DNA of 64,000 nucleotides from Bin94 sp965215535 (GTDB lineage Bacteria; Gemmatimonadota; Gemmatimonadetes; Longimicrobiales; Gaopeijiaceae). Position 1 is the stretch's first letter, and every line of letters starts with the position of its first letter. Shown piece by piece: positions 25,706 through 34,687 of this stretch. The stretch spans positions 434,001 to 498,000 of the forward strand of contig OZ244063.1 in NCBI GenBank assembly GCA_965215535.1. The letters run 5' to 3'. A model generated the notes under the pieces. The model was given only the letters and a program-made list of their open reading frames with translations, was not told the origin of the DNA and did no database searches. The position numbers were made by a program, and so were the translations under genes.

Positions 25706-25969
25706 TGCGTTCCCGAAGGTGGCGCTTTCCGGCAGCCTCCTGCGAACCCGCCGCGAAGGGCTTTCGAGCCCGCTGCATCCGCGCCGGAAATTTGTCCACC
25801 CATCTGCCGTGCGCGCATCAAATCATGCATATTCCATGAGTAACCCATCTGAACAGTCTGTGGACTGTATCGTCGATGCCGGATCCGCGTCCGGTTGTCG
25901 ACCTCCGGCGTAAGGCCCCGGGAGCACAATGCATTCGGCGCAGCGGCCGAGGAAAGCGAACGACTGGAG

Positions 25970-26392
25970 ATGAAACACGGACGATTCCTTGTCGGATTGG
26001 TCGGAGTGGCGGCGGTGGTGGGGTATCTGATGTGGACCGGAATCCGCGACAGCATGGTCTATTATCTGACCCCGGTCGAGCTGATCGAGCGCGTCGAAGC
26101 CGATCCCGCCTTCCACGATCTCGGGATCAAGGTGAGCGGTCGGGTGGTCGAGGGTTCGTGGGAGCGGGGCAGCGCCGGACCGGGCAGTCACACCTTCGCG
26201 GTGGCCGATCTGGAGCGCCCCGAGGTCGTCGTCCGGGTCCACTACGACGATGTTCTGCCCGACACCTTCAACGACGAGTCCGAGGTGGTCCTGGAGGGAC
26301 TGTACGGAACCGACGGCGTCTTCCGCGCCCACACCGTGCTCACCAAGTGCGGCAGCCGCTATGAAGCCGCCGGGGAGGAGCTGGCCGCGTGA
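25970..26392 (+). CDS. ccmE: Cytochrome c maturation heme chaperone CcmE, CxxxY variant
   Basis: A 140-residue protein with one N-terminal membrane helix (about 6-23) and the OB-fold of CcmE (YYLTPVEL, LGIKVSGRVVEGS, VRVHYDDVLPDTF). Classical CcmE binds heme covalently through the His of a HxxxY motif. Here the residues are Cys127-Gly-Ser-Arg-Tyr131 in LTKCGSRYEA, the variant known from archaea and some sulfate reducers whose System I lacks CcmH. ATG 25970 was chosen over 25895 because it begins the membrane helix. GTGA overlap with ccmF. Confidence 0.9.
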   Translation: MKHGRFLVGLVGVAAVVGYLMWTGIRDSMVYYLTPVELIERVEADPAFHDLGIKVSGRVVEGSWERGSAGPGSHTFAVADLERPEVVVRVHYDDVLPDTFNDESEVVLEGLYGTDGVFRAHTVLTKCGSRYEAAGEELAA

Positions 26393-28437
26393 CGATCCTG
26401 GGCGAACTCGCCCTCTGGATCGCCCTTCCCCTTGCCCTCTGGGGCACCGCCGTCTCCTTTATCGGCGGGCGGGTGCGCCGCAGCGATCTGGTGCTCAGCG
26501 GCGAACGCTCGGTTCATGCCGTGACGGCGCTGATCCTCGTCGCCTCGCTCGGCATTGTTGCGGCCTTCCTGGGCGACCGCTACGAGTACAGCTACGTCGC
26601 CAACTACTCCAACCGCGAGCTCGACACCTATTTCAAGGTGGCCGGCCTCTGGGCAGGCCAGCGCGGTTCACTGGTCTTCTGGACCCTTCTCCTCTCGGTC
26701 TTCGCTTCGGTGGCGATCTTCATCAATCGCCGCCGCAACCGCGAATTCATGCCCTATGCGACCGGAACCCTGACAGGAATTCTCGGCTTTCTCCTCGTGG
26801 TTCTGCTCTTCGCCGATGTGAGCCCCTTCGAGCGGCTGGGATTCACCCCCGCCAATGGCCGCGGCCTCAATCCGCAGCTTCAGAACTACTGGATGACGAT
26901 TCACCCGCCGACCCTCTACCTCGGCTTCACCGCCTTTGCGGTTCCCTTCGCCTTCGCCATCTCCGCGCTCCTGACCGGCCGCCTCGATTCACGCTGGATT
27001 GTCATTACCCGCCGCTGGATTCTGGTGAGCTGGTTCTTCCTGACCTGTGGAATCATCTTCGGAATGCGCTGGGCCTACGAAGAGCTGGGCTGGGGGGGCT
27101 ATTGGTTCTGGGATCCGGTCGAAAACGCCTCTCTCCTCCCCTGGCTGACCGCGACCGCCTTCATTCACTCGATTCAGATCCAGGAAAATCGGGGAATGCT
27201 CAGGGTGTGGAACATGGGTCTGGTGGTCGTCACCTTTCTGCTGACCCTCTTCGCCACCTTCCTGACTCGCTCGGGGCTGATCGAATCGGTGCACAGCTTC
27301 GCCGAAAATCTCACGATCGCCTACATCTTCCTGGGCTTCATGGGATCGCTGGCCGTCTTCGCGCTCCTTCTGATCGTCCATCGCCTGCCGCTGCTGCGCT
27401 CCGAGACCCGCATCCAGTCCTTCCTTTCGCGTGAATCGGCCTTCCTCTTCAACAATCTGCTGCTGGTGGGAATTACCTTCGCCGTGGCCTGGGGAACGCT
27501 CTTTCCGCTGATCACCGAGGGCTTCTTCGGCGAGGTCATCAATGTGGGGCCGCCCTTCTACAACCGGGTCAACATCCCAATCGGACTGATCCTGCTCGCT
27601 CTCATGGGAATCGGCCCGGTGATCGCCTGGCGACGCGCCTCGCCGCGCAATCTCCGGCGCAACTTCACCCTGCCGCTGGGGATGACGGCGGTCGCGCTGC
27701 TCGCGCTTCTGGGGGCCGGGGTGCGCCACCCAACGGCACTGACGACCTTTGCCATTGCGGCCTTCGTCATGACCGTCATCGTGACCGAGTTCTGGAAGGG
27801 AACCCGGGCGCGGGCCCGGATTGCGGGCGAAGGGTTGCTGCATGCCCTTGCCAGCCTGGTCCGGCGGAATCGGCGACGCTGGGGCGGGTACATTGTGCAT
27901 GCGGGGGTGGTGGTGATCTTCACCGGACTGGCGGGCGCGGCCTTCGATGTGGAGGTCGAGCAGGAGCTGGCGCCGGGCGAAGCGGTCACGATCCGGTCGG
28001 CCCTCGGGAACGAATATCGGCTGGTCTTCGAGAGTCTGTCGCATTCGCGCCCCCGGGTGGCCGAGGACGTTGCCCCGAACGACTGGCGCTGGACCACGCT
28101 GATGACGGTGTACCGCAATGGCGAACAGCGCGCGATGTTGCGACCCGAGCGGCGCATCTACCCGGTCATGGAGCAGCAATCCACCGAGGTGGGGATTCTG
28201 AGCTCGCTCGTCGAGGACCTCTATGTGATTCCCCGCGATGTGGATCTGGACAGCGGCGAGGACCGCGTGATCTTCGAGGTCAAGGCGCTGCCGCTGGTTC
28301 CGTGGATCTGGAGTGGGGGACTGGTGGTGGCGATCGGCGCGCTGATCGGGCTCTGGCCGGCGGCGGGTGTGCCGGTGCGGGCGACCGAACCCGGGCGCGT
28401 GCCGGGGACGCGCATTCCCGCCGAAGCGGTGGGTTAA
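26389..28437 (+). CDS. ccmF: Heme lyase CcmF
   Basis: A 682-residue multi-pass membrane protein that ligates heme to apocytochrome c. It has the tryptophan-rich WWD domain WGGYWFWDPVENASLLPWL (about residues 231-249) and the flanking conserved His segments (TIHPPTLYLGF, ATAFIHS). A periplasmic domain of about 120 residues precedes the final helix. The GTG start at 26389 overlaps the ccmE stop. Full length for the family. Confidence 0.95.
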   Translation: MTILGELALWIALPLALWGTAVSFIGGRVRRSDLVLSGERSVHAVTALILVASLGIVAAFLGDRYEYSYVANYSNRELDTYFKVAGLWAGQRGSLVFWTLLLSVFASVAIFINRRRNREFMPYATGTLTGILGFLLVVLLFADVSPFERLGFTPANGRGLNPQLQNYWMTIHPPTLYLGFTAFAVPFAFAISALLTGRLDSRWIVITRRWILVSWFFLTCGIIFGMRWAYEELGWGGYWFWDPVENASLLPWLTATAFIHSIQIQENRGMLRVWNMGLVVVTFLLTLFATFLTRSGLIESVHSFAENLTIAYIFLGFMGSLAVFALLLIVHRLPLLRSETRIQSFLSRESAFLFNNLLLVGITFAVAWGTLFPLITEGFFGEVINVGPPFYNRVNIPIGLILLALMGIGPVIAWRRASPRNLRRNFTLPLGMTAVALLALLGAGVRHPTALTTFAIAAFVMTVIVTEFWKGTRARARIAGEGLLHALASLVRRNRRRWGGYIVHAGVVVIFTGLAGAAFDVEVEQELAPGEAVTIRSALGNEYRLVFESLSHSRPRVAEDVAPNDWRWTTLMTVYRNGEQRAMLRPERRIYPVMEQQSTEVGILSSLVEDLYVIPRDVDLDSGEDRVIFEVKALPLVPWIWSGGLVVAIGALIGLWPAAGVPVRATEPGRVPGTRIPAEAVG

Positions 28438-28443
28438 GAGTCC

Positions 28444-28893
28444 GTGGCCACCCTGGTCGGAGGAATTCTCCTGGCAGCCGGCGTCCTGCTCTATGTCGTC
28501 GAGCCGGTCTGGACGCGGCGCGGCGCCCCGCTGCACGACGAGGGGGACGCCCACGACGAGGCGGCGGCCCGGCGCCGGGTTGCGCTGACCGCGCTGCGCG
28601 ACCTGGAGTACGACCGCGCCACCGGAAAGCTTGATGGCCACGATTACGAGACGCTGAAGGCGGAGCTCTCGCGCGATGCCTTGCGAAAGCTCGATGAGGG
28701 ACAGCCGAAGCCCAACCTTCGCACAGAGCGCATTTCGGCGGCGCTCGAAGAGGAGATCGCCCAGCTCCGACAGGCGCTGCGGGCCGGCCTGGAGTGTGCG
28801 GGCTGCGCTCACCTCAACCGGCCGGGCGCGCGCTACTGCGGCCACTGCGGCCAGCCTCTGGCGGTGGCTGGAGGCGGACCGGATCTCCGCTGA
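28444..28893 (+). CDS. CcmI-like membrane-anchored coiled-coil protein with zinc ribbon
   Basis: A 149-residue protein: membrane helix (1-20), a helical region with RRVALTALRDLEYDRATGKL and LKAELSRDALRKL resembling the N-terminal part of CcmI/NrfG-type assembly factors, and a C-terminal zinc ribbon CAGC...CGHC (about 117-136). The start is GTG, 6 nt after ccmF, and it overlaps ccmA by 1 nt. It occupies the place where ccmG/ccmH/ccmI would normally be. Its function is inferred from context only. Confidence 0.7.
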   Translation: MATLVGGILLAAGVLLYVVEPVWTRRGAPLHDEGDAHDEAAARRRVALTALRDLEYDRATGKLDGHDYETLKAELSRDALRKLDEGQPKPNLRTERISAALEEEIAQLRQALRAGLECAGCAHLNRPGARYCGHCGQPLAVAGGGPDLR

Positions 28894-29591
28894 TGCTCGT
28901 CGCCCGGGACGTTGTCTGCGACTATGGTCCGACGCGCGCCCTGGACGGGGTGAATCTGACGATCGGGCGCGGCGGCACCCTGGCGATCTTCGGGGCCAAC
29001 GGGGCCGGCAAAAGCACGCTGCTGCGCGTACTGAGCGGAGAGCGGCGCGCCGAGGGCGGCCAAGTCGAGATGGATGGGGTGGCGGTGGCGGGGAACGATC
29101 CGGGGTGGCGGGGCAGGGTAGGGGTGGTGTCGCACCGAACCGGACTCTACCGCGCCCTGACCGTAGCCGAGAACCTGACTTTTTTCGCCGCGCTGCGGGG
29201 GCTTCCGCGGGACCGGTCTTCTCTTCTGGGCGCACTGGATCTTGCGGCCGCAGCCCCCCTGGCAGACCGACGGGTGGGCCATCTCTCGCGGGGAGAGCGG
29301 CAGAGGGTGGCGCTGGCCCGGAGCCTCATGCACAACCCCGAAGTTCTGCTTCTCGACGAACCCTTCAGCGGTCTCGACCCGAGTGGGGCGGAGCGTCTGG
29401 AGCGTTTGCTGCGCACGCGCGCCGAAGAGCGGATCGTTGTGCTGGTTACGCACGACCTGGCGCGCGGTCTCTCGCTTGCCGACCGGGTGGCGGTGCTTTG
29501 CCGGGGGCGCAAGACGCTCGACGCCGAGGCGGTCGAACTCTCGGTCGAAGCGCTTCCTGGCCACTTCGCCGGTGCCGGAGCCTCCGCATGA
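28893..29591 (+). CDS. ccmA: Heme/CcmE-release ABC transporter ATPase CcmA
   Basis: A 232-residue ABC ATPase with Walker A GANGAGKST (about 34-42), signature LSRGERQR (Q-loop upstream), Walker B LLLDEP and the switch His in VTHD. CcmA with CcmB and CcmC releases heme-loaded CcmE from CcmC. The ATG at 28893 overlaps the previous stop; ccmB follows after about 106 nt. Confidence 0.9.
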   Translation: MLVARDVVCDYGPTRALDGVNLTIGRGGTLAIFGANGAGKSTLLRVLSGERRAEGGQVEMDGVAVAGNDPGWRGRVGVVSHRTGLYRALTVAENLTFFAALRGLPRDRSSLLGALDLAAAAPLADRRVGHLSRGERQRVALARSLMHNPEVLLLDEPFSGLDPSGAERLERLLRTRAEERIVVLVTHDLARGLSLADRVAVLCRGRKTLDAEAVELSVEALPGHFAGAGASA

Positions 29592-29697
29592 CGTTCTCGT
29601 TCCCGGTTGGCCGCACCCTGCGCGCCCAGAGGGAGACGCCGCCGGGGAAGGGTGTCGCGCGCGGCGGCGGGACCATGCGAAGCGCAGGGCCGCGCCG

Positions 29698-30372
29698 ATG
29701 ATGCGGGTACGCGGCATTGCGGTCATCGCCCTGCGCGATCTCCGCGCCGAGCTGCGGGGCGGGGGACGGCTGCCCGCCATGATCGCCTTTGTGGTGCTGG
29801 CCGCCTTCCTCTTCGCCTTCGCCATCGACCGCAGTCAGATCTCGCCGCGCGGCGTTGCGGCGCCCCTCCTCTGGCTGACGCTGCTCTTTGCGGTTGCAGG
29901 GGGCGCGGGGCGCACCTTTGATGGCGAGGAGGAGGACGGCGCCTTCCGTCATCTTCTGCTCACACCCGTGGCGCGCTCCACCATTTTTCTGGGCAAGGCG
30001 ACCGCCAACTTGGTCCTCCTCTGGGTGGCGACCGCGCTCGCCTTTCCGGCCATCGCCCTCTTTCTCGGGGTCACCGCCACCTCGCCCTGGCAGCATCTTG
30101 CCGTTCTCCTTCCGGGCACAATCGGCCTGGCCGCCACCGGAACCTTCTTCGGATTCGTCTCGCGCCACAGCACTCTGGGCGACTCCCTTCTGCCGGTCCT
30201 CTCCTTCCCCCTCCTGGTTCCCGTCATATTTTTCGGGTCCACCGCCTCGGCGCGCATCTTCCTCGAACGGCCCTGGACCGAAATTTCGGGGTCGGTGCGT
30301 CTGCTCTGGGCCTTTGCCATCGGCTTCGTTGCCGTCGGATCCGCACTCTTTCGTCATCTGACCGAGGACTGA
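29698..30372 (+). CDS. ccmB: Heme exporter membrane subunit CcmB
   Basis: A 224-residue protein with six predicted membrane helices. It has the family features ALRDLRAELRG at the N terminus, FDGEEEDGAFRHLLLTPV (around residue 79-96) and LPVLSFPLLVPVIFFG. Two consecutive ATGs (29698, 29701) are possible starts with only a weak AGGG upstream. It is 7 nt upstream of ccmC. Confidence 0.88.
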   Translation: MMRVRGIAVIALRDLRAELRGGGRLPAMIAFVVLAAFLFAFAIDRSQISPRGVAAPLLWLTLLFAVAGGAGRTFDGEEEDGAFRHLLLTPVARSTIFLGKATANLVLLWVATALAFPAIALFLGVTATSPWQHLAVLLPGTIGLAATGTFFGFVSRHSTLGDSLLPVLSFPLLVPVIFFGSTASARIFLERPWTEISGSVRLLWAFAIGFVAVGSALFRHLTED

Positions 30373-30378
30373 CCCCCG

Positions 30379-31095
30379 ATGCCGGCACCCACCGCCAATC
30401 ATGCCAGGCGCGCGAGCACCCTGGGATTCGCGCTCTCTGCGGTCGCCATCGCGACCCTTCTCCTGGTACACTGGATGGTGGTGGACTGGGTGCCGACCGA
30501 AGCCTCGCAGGGAATCGTCCAGCGCATCTTCTATATCCATGTGCCCGCCGCCTGGACTTCCTTTCTGGCCTTCGGGATTGTCGCCCTGGCAAGCGCCGCC
30601 TACCTCTGGCTCGAAGAGGAACGGGCCGATGCCGCTGCCGTCGCCGCCGCCGAGGGGGGTCTGGTCTTCGGAGCCATCATGCTGATCTCGGGGCCGCTCT
30701 GGGGACGCATCGCCTGGGGCACCTACTGGACATGGGAGCCCCGCCTGACGCTGACGCTCCTTCTCTGGTTCACCTACCTGGGATACTTCCTGCTCCGCAA
30801 CTCGGTTGCCAATCTTCGCCGGGGCCGGCGCTTCGCCGCAGTTCTGGCAATCGTGGGCTCGCTGAACATCCCCCTGATCCACGTCAGCGTGACCTGGTTC
30901 CGCTCGCTGCACCCCCAGCCGGTGGTCATCAAGCCCGAAGGCCCCACACTGCATCCCGACATGCTGACCACTCTCCTGGTTTCGCTGGCCGGATTCACCC
31001 TTCTCTTCCTGGGACTCTTCTTTCTGCGCTACGGGACCGAGCTCCTGGAGCGGAGCGGCGCACCTGCCCGAAGTGGCGGACGCCAAGGAGCATGA
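30379..31095 (+). CDS. ccmC: Heme-handling protein CcmC
   Basis: A 238-residue protein with six membrane helices. It carries the tryptophan-rich WGRIAWGTYWTWEPRLT (WWD-type, with Glu instead of the common Asp) and two heme-ligand His candidates in YIHVPAAWTS and PLIHVSVTWFRSLH. CcmC loads heme onto CcmE. The stop is overlapped by or adjacent to ccmD. Confidence 0.92.
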   Translation: MPAPTANHARRASTLGFALSAVAIATLLLVHWMVVDWVPTEASQGIVQRIFYIHVPAAWTSFLAFGIVALASAAYLWLEEERADAAAVAAAEGGLVFGAIMLISGPLWGRIAWGTYWTWEPRLTLTLLLWFTYLGYFLLRNSVANLRRGRRFAAVLAIVGSLNIPLIHVSVTWFRSLHPQPVVIKPEGPTLHPDMLTTLLVSLAGFTLLFLGLFFLRYGTELLERSGAPARSGGRQGA

Positions 31096-31097
31096 CG

Positions 31098-31316
31098 ATG
31101 ATCGAACCGACCCTCGCGGGCGCGCTGGCCGCTGTTGCAACGGACGCACTCCATGCGCTTCAGGGCGAAACCGCTCCCTCGCTGCGACCCTATGTCCATG
31201 TCTTTCTGGCCTACGGGGTGGCCTGGATCCTGATTCTGGTCTGGGTCTGGCGCATTGCGCGAAGCCTCAGGGGGCTGGCCCGCACCCGGCCACCGGACCC
31301 GTCCCACCGCGAGTAG
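31098..31316 (+). CDS. ccmD: CcmD-like small membrane protein
   Basis: A 72-residue protein with one membrane helix (HVFLAYGVAWILILVWVWRI) followed by an Arg-rich cytoplasmic tail, the CcmD pattern. AAGGAG at 31085-31090 gives 7-nt spacing to ATG 31098, so that start is preferred to ATG 31092. It stabilises CcmC/CcmE release in other bacteria. It is the last gene of the ccm run and is 11 nt from the convergent glycosyltransferase gene. Confidence 0.7.
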   Translation: MIEPTLAGALAAVATDALHALQGETAPSLRPYVHVFLAYGVAWILILVWVWRIARSLRGLARTRPPDPSHRE

Positions 31317-31327
31317 GACAGAGCTGT

Positions 31328-32779
31328 TCAGATTTCGTTGCGCTCGGCCCGGTTCGGCGACCCCTCCTTCCCGGCGCGCACCCTGCAGAATTCGCCCAGC
31401 CGCGCCCTCACCTCCGGAGTCAGGTCCGAGGCACGGTCGAGATCGGATTCGGGAGGCAGGAAGGTGATGCGGGCGCCCATGGCTTCGGCGCGGCGCACCG
31501 TGTCGCCGAACGCCTGCGATGTGCTCCAGCGCACCCCCGCAAAGAGCTCCGGACGGGGGCGGTCGAGCCCCAGGAGGTAATAGCCGCCATCGGTGGCCGG
31601 CCCCACCACGACATCGGCGGTGGCGAGCGCTGCAAAGGCCAGCTCGATCCGGGCGCGATCGACGGCAAGGGCGTCGGTTCCGATCGCCACCACCTGGTCG
31701 GCATGTCGGAAGGCGCGCGCAAAGGTGGCCGCGAGGCGGGCGCCCAGGTCGCCGGGGGGTTGCGGCCAGAGGTGCGTGGGGAGGTCGCCGAGCCAGTTGC
31801 GCACCCGGGCGGCGGCCTCGGGCGGATCGTGACAGATCGTAAGGGTGGCGTCCAGCCCTCTGAGCTGATTCACCACCAGTCTGCCCATTCTGCGGTAGAT
31901 CGTCGTTGCGGCGTCGGTTCCGATCGTCTCGGCGAGCCGGGTCTTCACCCTGCCGGGCTGCGGATCCTTCGCAAAGACCAGCACCATTCTGCGCTCCGGG
32001 CGCTCCACTTTCACTGCAGGCGATCGATCCCCCTTGCCCCGCTCTCCGGATCGGATCTGCCCGGTCTTGCGACGGATTGTGACCCTGGCACGCCGAACCG
32101 GGTAGCGGTGCGCAAGTTCGGTTGGGGTCGCGCCGCGCAGGAAGCGTGCGATCAGCCATGCATTTCGCACAAATCCGCGAATCCGGCCCTCTTCCTCGTA
32201 GCGGCGGGCGCTGGTTGTGATGCGGGCATCGAGATGGTGCAGCCGATTCGCGCTCTGCAGGCGGCGGGCAAGGATCACATCCTCCAGAACGGGTTCGTTG
32301 GGGTAGGGGCCCACCTCGAAGAAGAGCTCGCGCGGAATCAGCAGCCCCTGGTCGCCATAGACCAGCCCTGTGCGGCGAACCCGGATCTGCTGGCCGCGCT
32401 CGATCAGGCGGTAGTAGAAGGAGGGGTGATCGATCGCCAGCTCCAGACAGGCTGCCGCCCTCGAAGAGGAGCTCATGTGACCCTCGATCGCCCGCAGAGC
32501 CGGATCCTCGAGACGGGAATCGGCGTGCAGCAGGAGCAGCCAGGGAGAAGAGTGCAAGAAGCGCGCGCCGGCATTCATCTGCCGCGACCGGCCCGGGTCC
32601 GCGCGCAAGACGATCGCTCCTCCGGCACGCGCCACCGTCACGGTCCGGTCGCGCGACCCGCCATCAACGACCACGATCTGCGGAGGCGGCCGCAGTCGGT
32701 GCAGATCGGCAAGCAGGGCGGGGAGGGTGGCCTCTTCGTCGATGGCCGGAATCACGACCCCCAGCCCGGCAGCGTCCAT
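31328..32779 (-). CDS. Fused glycosyltransferase: GT2 (TIGR04283-like) + DUF2064 (TIGR04282-like)
   Basis: A 483-residue two-domain protein. Residues 1-225 are a GT2 domain: IPAIDEEATLP, VVDGGSRDRTV, HADSRL and PVLEDVILARRL. Residues 265-450 match the DUF2064/TIGR04282 nucleotidyltransferase-like domain: LVFAKDPQPGRVKTRLAE and GPATDGGYYLLGL. The two are usually separate neighbouring genes and are annotated as arsenosugar-biosynthesis glycosyltransferases by context. ATG 32779 was chosen over an upstream TTG at 32803. The substrate is not known. Confidence 0.85.
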   Translation of the reverse strand: MDAAGLGVVIPAIDEEATLPALLADLHRLRPPPQIVVVDGGSRDRTVTVARAGGAIVLRADPGRSRQMNAGARFLHSSPWLLLLHADSRLEDPALRAIEGHMSSSSRAAACLELAIDHPSFYYRLIERGQQIRVRRTGLVYGDQGLLIPRELFFEVGPYPNEPVLEDVILARRLQSANRLHHLDARITTSARRYEEEGRIRGFVRNAWLIARFLRGATPTELAHRYPVRRARVTIRRKTGQIRSGERGKGDRSPAVKVERPERRMVLVFAKDPQPGRVKTRLAETIGTDAATTIYRRMGRLVVNQLRGLDATLTICHDPPEAAARVRNWLGDLPTHLWPQPPGDLGARLAATFARAFRHADQVVAIGTDALAVDRARIELAFAALATADVVVGPATDGGYYLLGLDRPRPELFAGVRWSTSQAFGDTVRRAEAMGARITFLPPESDLDRASDLTPEVRARLGEFCRVRAGKEGSPNRAERNEI

Positions 32780-32828
32780 CGTGAACCCCGCTTCGTTTCT
32801 CAAGCCGGGTGCGCCCGCGAGGCGGCGA

Positions 32829-34352
32829 TCAGCGACCCGACGCGTCGTTCAGCGTCCAGTCGTATTCGATAAAGGCGATCTCCGCCTCCGGATCCTCGAG
32901 GGCGGCCCGCACATCGCCGGTCAGGTAGCCCGCCAGAAAGCGACGCAGCCCCGGAATGCCGCCAAAATCCTCGTTGAACCAGTTCAGAACCTCGTTGATC
33001 TGCACCACCCGCCGCTGCCCACCGCCCTCGGCGAGGCGAAAGTGCAGGGGATCGGCGACAAAGGCATGCACCCGGTCGTCGAGTTGGGTGTGCAGCGTGG
33101 AGCCCAGGTAGGCATGCGGAATCAGCGGCGGGCAGCTCACCGCAGCGCAGTTGATGGCGAAGTGGATGCGCGGATCGCCCATCGGCCGAATGATCTCGTG
33201 CTCGATCTCGTCCTGCGAACGCGCACGCCCCGCAACCCGGCAGTGGCGGCCGGTAAAGACGTCGTCGATTTGCCAGACCGAGTTTGCAGGACGTCCCGCC
33301 ACCCGATTCCCGATTCCCCGAAGCCCGCGGGCGGGTTCGATCGGGTAATGGTCGATCACCCGCTTCAGCATGCAGGCGTTGTAGGCATTGATCCAGAAGG
33401 CCAGGCGATCGTCGTTGGCAGCTTGCGCGATTGCCTCCGGGGCAGTGGCGTCCAGGGTGGCGATGTAGCTGTACAGCGACCCGGAGTCGGCCATCAGACG
33501 TGCGTAGTCCACCCCCTCTGCATGCACGACCGAGGCCAGGATCCGCGAAAAGGGGGCATGATCGGGAAGGCTCTCCTGGGCAAGGACGGAGTCGCCTCGA
33601 GGTGCGGCGGCGGTGAGCGTTCCCGCCAGGAGCAGAGCCGCGCCGGGCAGGCGCACTCCCAGACGGCGAAGGAGCGCCGGCAAAAAACTGAGCAGAAGAA
33701 GAAGCCCCCCCGCAATGGCTACCCGGATCAGGGCGTCGGTGCGCGCCTCCTGCGATCCCTGCAGAAGAGCGTCGGCGAAGAGGGTATAGACCGCAGTCCC
33801 CGGCACGATCCCGATCAGCGTCGCCAGGGCATAGCTGCGCCACCGGATCGGCAGGAGTCCCGACCCGAAGTTGAGGACGTTGAAGGGCACCAGGGGAATG
33901 AGACGCAGGGTGAGAAGCCCCTGGAATCCGTGCTTCGTCGCCACCTGCTCCAGCCGTTCGAGTGCATTCGGATTGCGGCCCATCAGCGTTGCAACCCCAT
34001 CGCGACCGAGCGCGCGCGCAATCAGGAAGGCGGCGTTGGCTCCGAGATTCGCCCCCGCCAGATTGAGGATCGTTCCCCATGCAAATCCGAAGATGGCTCC
34101 CCCCGCCAGGGTCAGGATGGTGCCCGGAATGGCCAGCGCCGTCGCTGTCGCATAGAGCGCAACAAAGATCGCCGGAGCCCACGCATGATTGCCCAGCCAG
34201 GCGATCAGCTCGAAAACCCCCTCGAGAGTCAGGTAGGCGCCCAGCGGGGTCTGCCGCGCCACCCAGATCGCCGCAACCAAGAGCGCCGCCAGAGCGCCCA
34301 GCCGAAGAAGAGCGCCGCGCGAACGTCGCTGTGTTCCGTCGTCTGCATTCAT
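32829..34352 (-). CDS. Fused TVP38/TMEM64 membrane protein + DUF547
   Basis: A 507-residue fusion. Residues 15-245 are a TVP38/TMEM64 (SNARE-associated, DedA-like) membrane domain with PGTILTLAGGAIFGFAWGT and RLIPLVPFNVLNFGSGL. Residues about 275-450 are DUF547, with AFWINAYNACMLKRVIDHYP and INCAAVSCPPL (Cys402, Cys408). TVP38 proteins move small molecules or lipids across the membrane; the role of DUF547 is unknown. The two families are commonly adjacent genes. The ATG at 34352 begins just before the first helix; a longer frame runs into the repeats. Confidence 0.85.
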   Translation of the reverse strand: MNADDGTQRRSRGALLRLGALAALLVAAIWVARQTPLGAYLTLEGVFELIAWLGNHAWAPAIFVALYATATALAIPGTILTLAGGAIFGFAWGTILNLAGANLGANAAFLIARALGRDGVATLMGRNPNALERLEQVATKHGFQGLLTLRLIPLVPFNVLNFGSGLLPIRWRSYALATLIGIVPGTAVYTLFADALLQGSQEARTDALIRVAIAGGLLLLLSFLPALLRRLGVRLPGAALLLAGTLTAAAPRGDSVLAQESLPDHAPFSRILASVVHAEGVDYARLMADSGSLYSYIATLDATAPEAIAQAANDDRLAFWINAYNACMLKRVIDHYPIEPARGLRGIGNRVAGRPANSVWQIDDVFTGRHCRVAGRARSQDEIEHEIIRPMGDPRIHFAINCAAVSCPPLIPHAYLGSTLHTQLDDRVHAFVADPLHFRLAEGGGQRRVVQINEVLNWFNEDFGGIPGLRRFLAGYLTGDVRAALEDPEAEIAFIEYDWTLNDASGR

Positions 34353-34388
34353 GTCAGGAGTTCCATCGCTGAGTCCGGGGCGCAAGCG

Positions 34389-34513
34389 GGGCTGGCCAGA
34401 CGCTTCGCAGTCCTCATGGCCTCGCGCCATGTGGGCAAGGAGCAACGCAGAGCGAAGCGTCCAGCGCAGATGCCCCCTCGCTCGAATGCCGCTCGGTGTG
34501 GTTTGCGGGCTGC
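34389..34513. repeat. 125-bp structured direct repeat, copy 1
   Basis: This copy matches 34562-34686 with about 6 mismatches (offset 173 bp). It contains a 10-bp inverted repeat (GACGCTTCGC at 34399-34408, GCGAAGCGTC at 34452-34461) enclosing a second hairpin (CATGGC/GCCATG, 34415-34431, 5-nt loop). Confidence 0.85.
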
Positions 34514-34561
34514 CGCAGTCCGCAGGCCGTGCCGAGTGCGCACCGAGAGCGGTGAGGCGCT

Positions 34562-34686
34562 GGGCTGGCCAGGCGCTTCGCAGTCCTCATGGCCTTGCGC
34601 CATGTGGGCAAGGAGCAACGCAGAGCGAAGCGTCCAGCGCAGATGCGTCGCCGCTCGAATGCCGCTCGGTGTGGTTTGCGGGCTGC
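34562..34686. repeat. 125-bp structured direct repeat, copy 2
   Basis: The second copy ends 1 nt before the stop codon of the oxidoreductase gene. The two copies are separated by 48 bp of unrelated sequence. Together they fill most of the 335-bp gap between the two minus-strand genes; no other gene is seen in the gap. In this copy one arm of the outer stem has G for A, so the stem is 8 bp. Confidence 0.85.
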
Positions 34687-34687
34687 A

